Shown piece by piece: positions 1 through 6,699 of a stretch of DNA of 9,933 bases. A model generated the notes under the pieces. It was not told where the DNA came from. It ran no database searches and worked only from the letters and a program-made list of their open reading frames with translations. The DNA lies in contig JAQGPD010000203.1 of NCBI GenBank assembly GCA_028293305.1, forward strand, positions 1 through 9,933. The letters run 5' to 3'. The translations under genes and the position numbers were made by a program. Source of the stretch: Verrucomicrobiales bacterium. GTDB lineage: Bacteria > Verrucomicrobiota > Verrucomicrobiia > Verrucomicrobiales > V1-33. Position 1 is the stretch's first letter. Each line of letters starts with the position of its first letter.

Positions 1-1
1 G

Positions 2-1531
2 GGGCCTGACGGAAAACCGCATCCCGAAGGCGGGCCGGCGCAGGACGATAACACAAAATTCCAAAACTTCGGCCAGGGTGACATCAAGGATCAATGGACC
101 TGGCACGCCGTCTCCGCCGTGTTGCGCGGGCATGCGCTGCTGGCATCGCTCCCCGGAGTGGATGCGGATCGGATCGGCATGACGGGAATCAGTTGGGGTG
201 GATATCTGACCTGCATGACGGCGGGACTGGATCCGAAACTGAAGGCGGCGGTGCCGGTTTACGGCTGCGGGTTCCTGGGGGATAACAGTTATTGGCGCGA
301 CCGCACGCTGGCGGCGCTGACGATGGATTCGAGAGAGCGCTGGCTGGAGAACTTTGACCCGGCGGAGGTTTTGGAGTCGGCGGTCTGCCCGGTGATGCTG
401 GTGAATGGCATGCACGATTTCGCCTATCCTCCGGACAGCCACGGAAAGACCGGGCGACTGGTCCCGGAGGACCGGCTTTCTTGGTCGCTGCGGGTGGAGA
501 TGGCGCATGGACACATCTGGGATTTTCCGGAGGTTGATGCGTTTATTGATGAAAAATTGAAGCCGGGCAAGGACTCGGTTCCGTTGGTCAGGTTGGGGGA
601 AATGACGGTCGCCGAAGACGCTGTTTCCGTGGCCGTGGCACCGGGAACGCCGCCTGCGGGAGGCATGCTGCATTTCACCACCGACACCGGAACCTGGCAG
701 AATAGGAAGTGGGAATCGCGTCCGGCGGAAGTGTCAGGAACGGCGATCAAAGCCACGCTTCCATCGGTCAGGCCACTGGCGTTTTTTGTGGCGGTGATGG
801 ATGCCCGGGGCTTCACGACGAGCACGGATTGCCGGGAGCTGGGGACGGTGGGGAATTCCGCCACGGTGCCGCACGAGAAATTGGAGGACGACTTCTATGA
901 TTGGAACCAACGGCATGCGGCGGTGTTGAAACAGGGGCCGGAGGTGCGGCCGGAAGTGGTTTTCATTGGCGATTCCATCACGCATCTGTGGGGCGGACAG
1001 CCGGAGGAGCCGCGGGGAAATCGGGGGCGGGATTCGTGGGGATCGCTGGCGGCCGGGCGTCCGATGCTGAACCTGGGCTTTGGATGGGACCGGACGCAGA
1101 ATGTGTTATGGCGGATCGATCATGGGGAATTGGCGGGATTGAAACCCAAACATCTGGTCGTTTTGATCGGAACCAATAACTTGTCAGGCACCGCGCATGC
1201 GCGGGAGAACACGCCGTTGGAAATCGCGGAGGGAATCACTGCCGTGGTCCGCCGGGCGGGCGCGGCCTGTCCCGGAGCAAAGGTTATTTTGATGGCGGTG
1301 CTGCCACGCGGAGCCGAGCCGTCGGACGCGATGCGGAAAAAAGTGGAGGCCGTGAATGCGCTGCTTCCGGCGGTCGCGAAGGACACCGGCGCGGAGTTTT
1401 TGGACATAGGCGCCCGCCTCATCGGTGCGGATGGCCGGATTTCCAAGGACATGATGCCCGACGGCGTGCACCCCGGCGCGGCGGGCTATGCGATCTGGGC
1501 GGAGGCCTTGAAACCGCTTTTGGACAAATAG
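2..1531 (+). CDS. Two-domain esterase: alpha/beta-hydrolase plus SGNH (GDSL) hydrolase, 5'-truncated
   Basis: The frame is open from base 2, so the true start lies outside the window. The GTG at 119 is internal, because upstream codons continue the hydrolase fold. Residues are counted from the first visible codon. An alpha/beta-hydrolase of the acetylxylan-esterase/S9-like type has nucleophile Ser64 in GISWGGY, acid Asp139 in NGMHDFAYP and His169 or His171 in EMAHGH. A beta-rich linker follows (about 200-285). A PAF-acetylhydrolase-like SGNH domain follows with Ser325 in FIGDSITHLW, GFGWDRTQN, Asn392 in GTNN, and Asp487/His490 in PDGVHP. Both catalytic sets look complete. The likely role is removal of acyl groups from plant or algal polysaccharide, probably outside the cytoplasm. 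Any signal peptide would lie upstream and cannot be seen. Substrate is inference; the two folds are confident. Confidence 0.9.
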   Translation, partial: GPDGKPHPEGGPAQDDNTKFQNFGQGDIKDQWTWHAVSAVLRGHALLASLPGVDADRIGMTGISWGGYLTCMTAGLDPKLKAAVPVYGCGFLGDNSYWRDRTLAALTMDSRERWLENFDPAEVLESAVCPVMLVNGMHDFAYPPDSHGKTGRLVPEDRLSWSLRVEMAHGHIWDFPEVDAFIDEKLKPGKDSVPLVRLGEMTVAEDAVSVAVAPGTPPAGGMLHFTTDTGTWQNRKWESRPAEVSGTAIKATLPSVRPLAFFVAVMDARGFTTSTDCRELGTVGNSATVPHEKLEDDFYDWNQRHAAVLKQGPEVRPEVVFIGDSITHLWGGQPEEPRGNRGRDSWGSLAAGRPMLNLGFGWDRTQNVLWRIDHGELAGLKPKHLVVLIGTNNLSGTAHARENTPLEIAEGITAVVRRAGAACPGAKVILMAVLPRGAEPSDAMRKKVEAVNALLPAVAKDTGAEFLDIGARLIGADGRISKDMMPDGVHPGAAGYAIWAEALKPLLDK

Positions 1532-1578
1532 GAGTAGGTTTTCCTAGCGTATCCGTGGCGGGTCGGGATGGCCGAACC

Positions 1579-1598
1579 AGTCCCTTGCGCGGGACTTT
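1579..1598 (+). terminator. Weak hairpin between the esterase gene and dapB
   Basis: A perfect 6-bp stem AGTCCC/GGGACT (1579-1584 and 1591-1596) encloses a 6-nt loop and is followed by only TTCC. It lies about 50 nt after the esterase stop and about 20 nt before the dapB start. It could be a weak terminator or a structure in the dapB leader. The short U-tract makes termination uncertain. Confidence 0.3.
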
Positions 1599-1617
1599 CC
1601 GGGCGGCATGATGCGGG

Positions 1618-2361
1618 ATGAGTGAACCTTTGAAAATCCTGGTGACCGGCTGCCGAGGCCGGATGGGCGAAGCCGTGGCGCGTTGCGCGGGTGTGGATGC
1701 CGATGTGACCGTGGCTGGAAAAATCGATGCCGGGGACGACCTGGCGGCGGCTTTGGCGGGCTGCGATGCGGTGGTGGATTTCAGCCATCACACTTTCACC
1801 CGCGAGTTGGTGACGGCTTGCCGGGATATGAAAAAATTATTGGTTATTGGAACCACGGGATTGAGCGCCGGAACCGAGGCCTTCATCCGCGAGGCGTCAG
1901 GCTCGCTGCCGATTGTTTTCGCTCCGAATTATTCGGTCGGCGTCAACACCCTGTTTTGGCTGACCCGCAAGGCGACCGAGATTCTGGGTCCGGATTTCGA
2001 TCTGGAGGTCGTGGAGATGCACCACAATAAAAAGATCGATTCCCCGAGCGGAACCGCGCGGAGGCTGGCCGAGATTCTATGTGACGTTTCGGAGCTGGAC
2101 TATAACAATGACGTCCGGCATGGACGTTTCGGCAATGTGGGGGCCCGCACGAAGCGCGAGGTCGGCATGCATGCCGTGCGCGGTGGGGATGTGGTGGGGG
2201 ATCACACTGTTATTTACGCCGCCCAGGGCGAACGCGTGGAATTGACCCACAAGGCCAGCAGCCGCGACACCTTTGCCCAAGGGGCGATCCGCGCCGCCAA
2301 GTGGCTGCGTGGGCAGCCCGCCGGTTTGTATGACATGCAGGATGTCCTTGGCCTGCGCTGA
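1618..2361 (+). CDS. dapB: 4-hydroxy-tetrahydrodipicolinate reductase (DapB)
   Basis: This cytoplasmic enzyme reduces hydroxy-tetrahydrodipicolinate with NAD(P)H in the diaminopimelate/lysine pathway, which feeds peptidoglycan and protein synthesis. The protein has 247 residues, at the short end for the family. The N-terminal Rossmann motif is VTGCRGRMG (about 9-17). It is followed by VVDFSHHTF, GTTGLS (about 78-83) and APNYSVGVNTL (about 102-112). The family signature EMHHNKKIDSPSGTA (133-147) supplies His135/His136, the proton-donor Lys139 and the substrate-binding Ser-Gly-Thr. The C-terminal half has RHGRFG and HAVRGGDVVGDHTV. An in-frame TGA at 1609 leaves ATG 1618 as the natural start, with no strong Shine-Dalgarno. 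It lies 86 nt after the esterase gene and 98 nt before folK-panB on the same strand. Confidence 0.96.
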   Translation: MSEPLKILVTGCRGRMGEAVARCAGVDADVTVAGKIDAGDDLAAALAGCDAVVDFSHHTFTRELVTACRDMKKLLVIGTTGLSAGTEAFIREASGSLPIVFAPNYSVGVNTLFWLTRKATEILGPDFDLEVVEMHHNKKIDSPSGTARRLAEILCDVSELDYNNDVRHGRFGNVGARTKREVGMHAVRGGDVVGDHTVIYAAQGERVELTHKASSRDTFAQGAIRAAKWLRGQPAGLYDMQDVLGLR

Positions 2362-2379
2362 GCGCGAACCGGCACTCCA

Positions 2380-2409
2380 TGGCGGGCATCCGCCACCTTC
2401 AGTTTTTTT
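2380..2409 (+). terminator. Probable rho-independent terminator after dapB
   Basis: A perfect 6-bp stem TGGCGG/CCGCCA with a GCAT tetraloop (2380-2395) lies 18 nt after the dapB stop. A run of seven T (2403-2409) follows after a 7-nt gap. Stem plus T-run suggests termination of dapB transcription, though the gap between stem and T-run is longer than ideal. Confidence 0.5.
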
Positions 2410-2420
2410 GCTTCAAAAGG

Positions 2421-2439
2421 CACCCGGATCCGCCGGGTG
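2421..2439 (+). promoter_or_regulatory. Second hairpin in the folK-panB leader
   Basis: A perfect 7-bp inverted repeat CACCCGG/CCGGGTG with a 5-nt loop (ATCCG) ends 20 nt before the folK-panB start codon. No T-run follows on the + strand. If transcription reads through from dapB, this hairpin would lie next to the translation start, where no Shine-Dalgarno is visible. Its role is unknown: it could be a leader structure, an operator or chance. Confidence 0.35.
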
Positions 2440-2459
2440 ACCCGCTCCCTTAAAATATC

Positions 2460-3782
2460 ATGTCCGCTCCCCCCGCCCCGGAAATTCTTGAATATGGCAT
2501 CGCCCTGGGTTGCAACCTGGGGGATCGGCTGAGCCTGCTGCATGCGGCACTCGGCGCGCTGGCGGGGCTGGGGGAAGTGGCGGCGGTATCCGGCGCCTAT
2601 CAAACCGAGCCGGTGGACTGCGCGCCCGGATCCCCGGCTTTTTTGAATGCCGTGGCGGTGGTCCGGAGTGGGTTGGCTCCGCGTGAAATGCTGTCGGCAT
2701 TGCAGGGGATCGAGCGGCGGATGGGACGTCCGGACGGGCATGGCCGGAACACGCCGCGGACGATGGATCTGGATATTCTTTTCGCTGGTGACCGCGTGGT
2801 GGCTGAGGAAGGACTGGTGCTGCCGCATCCCCGGCTGCATCTGCGGCGGTTTGTTATCGAGCCTTTGGCGGAGATCCGCCAGGATTTGTTATTGCCTGGT
2901 TTCGTGGTTCCGGTAAAGACACTGTTGGAACGGTTGGACAGCACCGAGCCGCCATTGCTGCGGTTCGCGGAATTGAAACCGGTGTCGGACAAACCGGGGG
3001 ATGCGGAGGAAAAGTGGGCGGTTTTTTCCGCGATCAAACCCTCCGGCCGGCAGGTGGTTTGTCTGACGGCGGGCGACTATCCCACGGCGCGATTGTTGGA
3101 TGAAGGCGGGGTGGATCTGGTGTTGGTGGGCGACAGTCTGGGGATGGTGGTGCTGGGATATGGCGACACCGTGGACGTGACCTTGGCGGAAATGATCCAT
3201 CACATCAAAGCCGTGAAGCGTGGAGTGAAACGCGCGCCGGTGCTGGGGGATCTTTCCTATCACACCTACTCCACTCCGGAGCAGGCGGTGGCGACGGCGC
3301 GGGAACTTGTCAGGGCCGGGGCTGACGGCGTGAAGTTGGAGGGCGGGGTGGCGATGCTGCCGCAGGTGAAGGCGATCCTGGCGGCGGGTATTCCCGTGGT
3401 GGGGCACATCGGCATGCTGCCGCAAAGTGTCAGGGAGGAGGGTGGTTATAAGAAGAAAGGGAAAACCCCGGCGGATGCGGCCCGGCTGATGGAGGATGCG
3501 CTGGCATTGGACGGGGCCGGGGTGAAGGCGATGGTTTTGGAAGGGGTGATGCCGGCGGTGGCGGCGGAGATTTCCAAAGCGGTGAAAAGCCCGACTATCG
3601 GAATCGGTGCTGGCTGGGAGTGTGATGGGCAGGTTTTGGTGACGGCGGATCTGGTGGGGGCGTTTCCCTGGTTCCGACCGCCTTTTGCCAAGGCGCGCGG
3701 GGACGTGGCGGGAGTGATCCGGGAAGCCGTGGCGGGGTTCTCGAAATCTGTCAGGGAAACGGGTGCGCCGAATGATGGTTAG
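2460..3782 (+). CDS. folK-panB: FolK-PanB fusion: HPPK (folate) joined to ketopantoate hydroxymethyltransferase
   Basis: This is one uninterrupted 440-residue frame. Residues 11-160 are 6-hydroxymethyl-7,8-dihydropterin pyrophosphokinase: GCNLGDR (17-23), YQTEPVD (47-53), and the HPPK signature RNTPRTMDLDILF with Mg-binding Asp103 and Asp105, then LPHPRLHLRRFVIEPLAEI. Residues 188-440 are PanB, which adds a hydroxymethyl group from 5,10-methylene-tetrahydrofolate to 2-oxoisovalerate: metal ligands Asp225 (VGDSLGM), Asp264 (LGDLSY) and Glu294 (KLEGG), His316 (HIGMLPQ), catalytic Glu361 (VLEGV), and GAGWECDGQVLV. About 27 linker residues join them. TAA at 2451 fixes the start region at ATG 2460. 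Both parts keep their key residues, so the protein is probably bifunctional and cytoplasmic. The gene converges on the methyltransferase gene with a 55-bp gap that holds nothing evident. Confidence 0.95.
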   Translation: MSAPPAPEILEYGIALGCNLGDRLSLLHAALGALAGLGEVAAVSGAYQTEPVDCAPGSPAFLNAVAVVRSGLAPREMLSALQGIERRMGRPDGHGRNTPRTMDLDILFAGDRVVAEEGLVLPHPRLHLRRFVIEPLAEIRQDLLLPGFVVPVKTLLERLDSTEPPLLRFAELKPVSDKPGDAEEKWAVFSAIKPSGRQVVCLTAGDYPTARLLDEGGVDLVLVGDSLGMVVLGYGDTVDVTLAEMIHHIKAVKRGVKRAPVLGDLSYHTYSTPEQAVATARELVRAGADGVKLEGGVAMLPQVKAILAAGIPVVGHIGMLPQSVREEGGYKKKGKTPADAARLMEDALALDGAGVKAMVLEGVMPAVAAEISKAVKSPTIGIGAGWECDGQVLVTADLVGAFPWFRPPFAKARGDVAGVIREAVAGFSKSVRETGAPNDG

Positions 3783-3837
3783 CGGTGGGCGGCGCGGGCG
3801 GCGGTAGGAATTTGGAAGTTGGTAGCCGGCGAAGGAT

Positions 3838-4962
3838 TCAGGTTTCGAAGAAGCAGGTGAATTCCTGACGGTTGTAGGTGAGGTGGGTGAGGGCGATGAG
3901 GGTCAGGTTGGCCTGGGAGGCATCGCGGAGAGTTAGGCGGATGGCTTCGCTGATGGCTTGGAAGGTCGAGGCTCCGGGAGTTTTCAGCGTGAAGACGAGC
4001 AGGGCGCCGGGCCTCAGGAAAGAGGCCAGGCGGATGACCTGGCGGAGGGCTTGGCGGGGTTCCCCGTTCATGTCGCAGAGCAGGGCGTCATAACGTGTCG
4101 CGGGAGGGGGAGTCCACGTGGCGACGTCGGCTTTGGCGAAGGTTAGGCCCGGGGCTTTGTTGAGCCGTGGGTCGAGGGCGGCGCGGTCGAGGGCGGTGAC
4201 GCGGAAGTGGCGGTTGAGGAGTTCCGAGGTCATGCCGCCGGGGCTGGCGCCGAGTTCCAGCCAATGCGAACCTTCCGGCAGGGCGGGGCGGTGAAGCAGG
4301 AGATAGTGGAGGGCTTCAGCAATTTTGGCCCCGGCGCGGCTGATGGTTCCGGCGGCTCCCTGACTGACAAATTTGGTGCCGCCGGGATGGAAGCCGTTGG
4401 CTAGGCGCGGCGTTTGGAGGCCTGCGAAAAGGCCTTCCTTTCCGACGAGGCAGAAGAGGGTGGGAAGGTTGGGGTTTTGTTCCTCGGCGGATTGCGGGCC
4501 TTGGCGGGCGGGGAAAAGCTGCAGGGTGCGGCCCCGGAGATTCGAGGCCAGGCTTTTGTAATAACGGTCAGGAGCGCCGGCGTGCAGCGGGCCGATCTGG
4601 ATGGACTGGGGATTCGCGGCGGCGAATTTCCGGTGCAGGGTCCGGGCGGCTTTTTCGATGAAATTCTCCATCTTCGGCGGATGGCAGGGCCAACTGTGAT
4701 GGATGGGAAGATGCCAGGAAATAAACGGCGCCGCGGCGGTACCGGTGATAGGGTCCGGGGCGGCGGCGGGGGCTTCCGGGGACGGAAGCGCGGGCATTTT
4801 CAGAAGGCTGTATTCCGGGCCGAGGGGGGTGACGGAGCGCGCGGACGGGCCTCCGGGAATCCGGCAGGCGGCGAGGATTTCCGGGGTCCAGGGGGCGAAC
4901 ACTTCCGGGATGCGGATGAGATAATTGGTGGAGATGGGGGTTCCGCTGGGGACGTCGGTCAT
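3838..4962 (-). CDS. rlmM: RlmM-like 23S rRNA ribose 2'-O-methyltransferase (FtsJ/RrmJ fold)
   Basis: The C-terminal 170 residues are an S-adenosylmethionine-dependent 2'-O-methyltransferase. The SAM loop is LELGASPGG (235-243). The K-D-K-E tetrad is visible as Lys213 (SRAGAKIAEAL), Asp297 (LLCDM), Lys327 (FTLKTPG) and Glu367 (YNRQEFT). SRAGAK, CDM, LK.P and the R.E.T ending match the layout of E. coli RlmM, which methylates C2498 of 23S rRNA. The 374-residue length is close to E. coli RlmM (about 366). The N-terminal part is divergent, with a Pro/Ala-rich stretch at about 56-97 where RlmM carries a THUMP-type RNA-binding region. ATG 4962 lacks a Shine-Dalgarno. A terminator 36 nt upstream suggests it has its own promoter. 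The exact target base is inferred, and another FtsJ-type rRNA site remains possible. Confidence 0.8.
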   Translation of the reverse strand: MTDVPSGTPISTNYLIRIPEVFAPWTPEILAACRIPGGPSARSVTPLGPEYSLLKMPALPSPEAPAAAPDPITGTAAAPFISWHLPIHHSWPCHPPKMENFIEKAARTLHRKFAAANPQSIQIGPLHAGAPDRYYKSLASNLRGRTLQLFPARQGPQSAEEQNPNLPTLFCLVGKEGLFAGLQTPRLANGFHPGGTKFVSQGAAGTISRAGAKIAEALHYLLLHRPALPEGSHWLELGASPGGMTSELLNRHFRVTALDRAALDPRLNKAPGLTFAKADVATWTPPPATRYDALLCDMNGEPRQALRQVIRLASFLRPGALLVFTLKTPGASTFQAISEAIRLTLRDASQANLTLIALTHLTYNRQEFTCFFET

Positions 4963-4997
4963 GCGGAGGGTGTCACAGGAGGCGGGGCGGGGAAACG

Positions 4998-5030
4998 AAA
5001 AAGACAGGGCCTTTGCGGGGCCCTGTCTTT
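4998..5030 (-). terminator. Strong rho-independent terminator of the Gfo/Idh gene
   Basis: A perfect 12-bp stem AAAGACAGGGCC/GGCCCTGTCTTT (5000-5011 and 5019-5030) has a 7-nt loop. Read on the - strand, the stem is followed by a U-rich tail TTTTTCGTTT that begins within the stem end. It lies about 120 nt beyond the stop of the oxidoreductase gene (5152) and 36 nt before the methyltransferase start (4962), so it insulates the two genes. On the + strand the tail is G-rich, so termination is directional. Confidence 0.8.
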
Positions 5031-5130
5031 GGGGGTGGGATGGAATGATGGCTGATTTTTCCTGACTGATCCGGGGCCGTTTGCCGGGGCGGCTTTCGTG
5101 CTGGTGAAGGCTGCGGGGCGCGGTGGGAAT

Positions 5131-5156
5131 CCGGATTTTGTCAGGATAAAATCAGG
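5131..5156. repeat. AT-rich quasi-palindrome overlapping the oxidoreductase stop codon
   Basis: CCGGATTTT (5131-5139) and AAAATCAGG (5148-5156) form a 9-bp inverted repeat with one mismatch around an 8-nt loop that contains GTCAGG. It includes the TGA of the oxidoreductase gene (complement of 5152-5154). It may be a weak 3'-end structure in that mRNA. The main terminator is the stronger stem at 4998-5030. Confidence 0.35.
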
Positions 5157-6513
5157 AGAGTTTCCACTCGCCGCGGTAGCTGTATTTCAGCCAGGCGGCG
5201 TCGGTGCCGGGGCCTTTGAAGCTCATGGCGGCGGGATCCCAGCCGAAGCCGGTGCCGTGGGTGTAGGCGATGTTCATGAGGTTGCAGACGGACGCGCTGC
5301 GGGCACCGATGATTTCGTGGGTGCAGGGTTTTTGACGGCTGCGGACGCTGGAGATGAAGTCCTGGAGGTGGTTTCCGTTTTTGGTGCGGTAGAGTTTGAC
5401 CTTCGGATCCTTCAGGAGGGTGGCGTCCAGTTTCGCGACCTCGCGGTCGAGGGAAGTGTTGGAGGATTTGTCCGTGAAACTTGCCAGGGTTTCGCCTTTG
5501 ACGATGACCTCGATTTTGCCGCGGTTCACTTTCACGGTGCCTTCCGATCCGGTGATGTCCACGCCGAAGCCGGCGTTTTTGTGGGTGACGGTGACGCCGT
5601 TGGCATAGACCAGCTGCGCGCCTTCGGAGAGGCCCTTTTTGTTATCGGGAAGGCGGACTTCCACAGGGCCGCTTTCGTCCATGCCGAGCGCCCATTGGGC
5701 GATATCGAGGTGGTGCGCGCCCCAGTCCGTGACGTAGCCGCCGCCGTATTCGGAGAAGAGGCGCCAGTCCGGGAAATTGTCATGCACGCCGCGCGGGGAG
5801 AGGACGGAACTGTAAGGACGGGAGGGGGCGGGGCCGAGCCAGCGGTCCCAGTCCAGGCCGGGTTCGGCGGGTTGTTCCGGGAGGTCGCAAAGTTTGCCGG
5901 GCACGCCGAATTGGCAAATAACGGATTTCACTTCGCCGATGAATCCGTTGCGCACGATCTCGCAGGCGGTGCGGAATTCCTTGCTGGAGCGCTGCATGGA
6001 ACCGGTCTGGAGGATTCTGTTATGCTTGGCGGTGCCGCCCATGACGGCGACGGCTTCCTCGATGGAATGGACCAGTGGTTTTTCGCAATAAACGTCCTTT
6101 CCGGCGGCGAGCGCGGCGGTGGTGATGATGGCGTGCCAGTGGTCCGGCGTGGCGATGCAGACGGCGTCGACGTCTGTGCGGGCGAGGACTTCGCGGAAAT
6201 CGTTATAGGAATCGACGGTTTCCTTACGGCCCTTGGAGGTATAATAATCCGTGACGACCTTTTTCGCGTTTTCGCGGCGGGTGGTGTCCACATCGCAGAC
6301 GGCCATGACCTGGACATCGGCTTCATTGCTCATGAAGCCGCGGAGGAGGCCGCCGTTTTGTTTTCCCATGCCGATGAAAGCCATGCGGATTTTGGCGTTG
6401 GGGGAGCTTTCCGCGGCCCACACGCTGGAGGGCAGGAGGAAGGGGGCGGCGGTGGCGGCCAGGCCGGCCTTCAGGAAGGAGCGGCGGGCGGTGGATCGGT
6501 GGGTTGGGTTCAT
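5152..6513 (-). CDS. Tat-exported Gfo/Idh/MocA family oxidoreductase
   Basis: This 453-residue protein begins with a twin-arginine signal: RRSFLKAG at 10-17, a hydrophobic stretch, and a probable cleavage near VWA/AES (about 33-34). The mature part opens with a Rossmann fold (FIGMGKQNGG, 46-55), continues with AVCDVD and the sugar-oxidoreductase motif YCEKPLVHS (142-150, Lys145 in EKP), and has a C-terminal domain with DWGAHHLDIAQWALGMD (263-279). Family members oxidise or reduce sugars, inositols or glycosidic substrates with a tightly bound NAD(P). Tat export of a prefolded, cofactor-loaded enzyme to the periplasm is a recurrent form in Verrucomicrobia, Planctomycetes and Bacteroidetes. The substrate cannot be told. 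ATG 6513 is the start used because the signal peptide follows at once; no Shine-Dalgarno is visible. The strong terminator downstream suggests a monocistronic unit. Confidence 0.93.
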   Translation of the reverse strand: MNPTHRSTARRSFLKAGLAATAAPFLLPSSVWAAESSPNAKIRMAFIGMGKQNGGLLRGFMSNEADVQVMAVCDVDTTRRENAKKVVTDYYTSKGRKETVDSYNDFREVLARTDVDAVCIATPDHWHAIITTAALAAGKDVYCEKPLVHSIEEAVAVMGGTAKHNRILQTGSMQRSSKEFRTACEIVRNGFIGEVKSVICQFGVPGKLCDLPEQPAEPGLDWDRWLGPAPSRPYSSVLSPRGVHDNFPDWRLFSEYGGGYVTDWGAHHLDIAQWALGMDESGPVEVRLPDNKKGLSEGAQLVYANGVTVTHKNAGFGVDITGSEGTVKVNRGKIEVIVKGETLASFTDKSSNTSLDREVAKLDATLLKDPKVKLYRTKNGNHLQDFISSVRSRQKPCTHEIIGARSASVCNLMNIAYTHGTGFGWDPAAMSFKGPGTDAAWLKYSYRGEWKLS

Positions 6514-6699
6514 GGAGTGTTATAGCAGGATGGGCCGGGGGGCGCGGTGGATGGGACAATGAACGTTCCTTCCGCACGGATTTATCAATCGTGGAGGGAC
6601 CGGGGATTCCATCGTCCGCCCCGTGCGGCGGGATGGTTTTCTCCCTGGCCCGCCGACGAGCGGACGCGGGACGGTGGGCCGGGACGGAGGGGAAAACGG
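6514..6699. other. Intergenic region between the lysozyme and oxidoreductase genes
   Basis: The 186 bp hold no convincing gene on either strand. They should contain the oxidoreductase promoter, but no good -35/-10 pair was found. A TATAAC hexamer on the - strand (6524-6519) lies only 5 nt before the start codon and has no -35 partner. The palindrome GAACGTTC lies at 6561-6568. No clear U-tailed terminator for the lysozyme gene was seen. Confidence 0.5.
6572..6628. repeat. Inverted repeat upstream of the oxidoreductase gene
   Basis: CCGCACGG (6572-6579) and its perfect reverse complement CCGTGCGG (6621-6628) are 41 nt apart. The spacing is long for an mRNA hairpin loop. It could be a two-site binding element upstream of the oxidoreductase gene, or chance in GC-rich DNA. 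Confidence 0.3.

Noticed and set aside
2214..2840. - strand open frame of 208 codons opposite dapB and folK
   Set aside because: It spans two well-identified + strand genes and the terminator between them, with Arg/Pro/His-rich low-complexity content.
4414..5055. + strand open frame of 213 codons opposite the methyltransferase start
   Set aside because: Glycine/arginine-rich composition without motifs, and it runs through the strong terminator hairpin. It is a shadow of the - strand gene.
6519..6524. TATAAC on the - strand as a -10 element for the oxidoreductase gene
   Set aside because: It is only 5 nt from the start codon and no -35 hexamer is found at 16-18 nt spacing.
5098..6525. Long + strand open frame of 475 codons opposite the oxidoreductase gene
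   Set aside because: It mirrors the Gfo/Idh gene in GC-rich DNA, is extremely rich in Gly/Ala/Val/Asp, and has no recognisable motif. The - strand protein has a Tat signal and clear family motifs.
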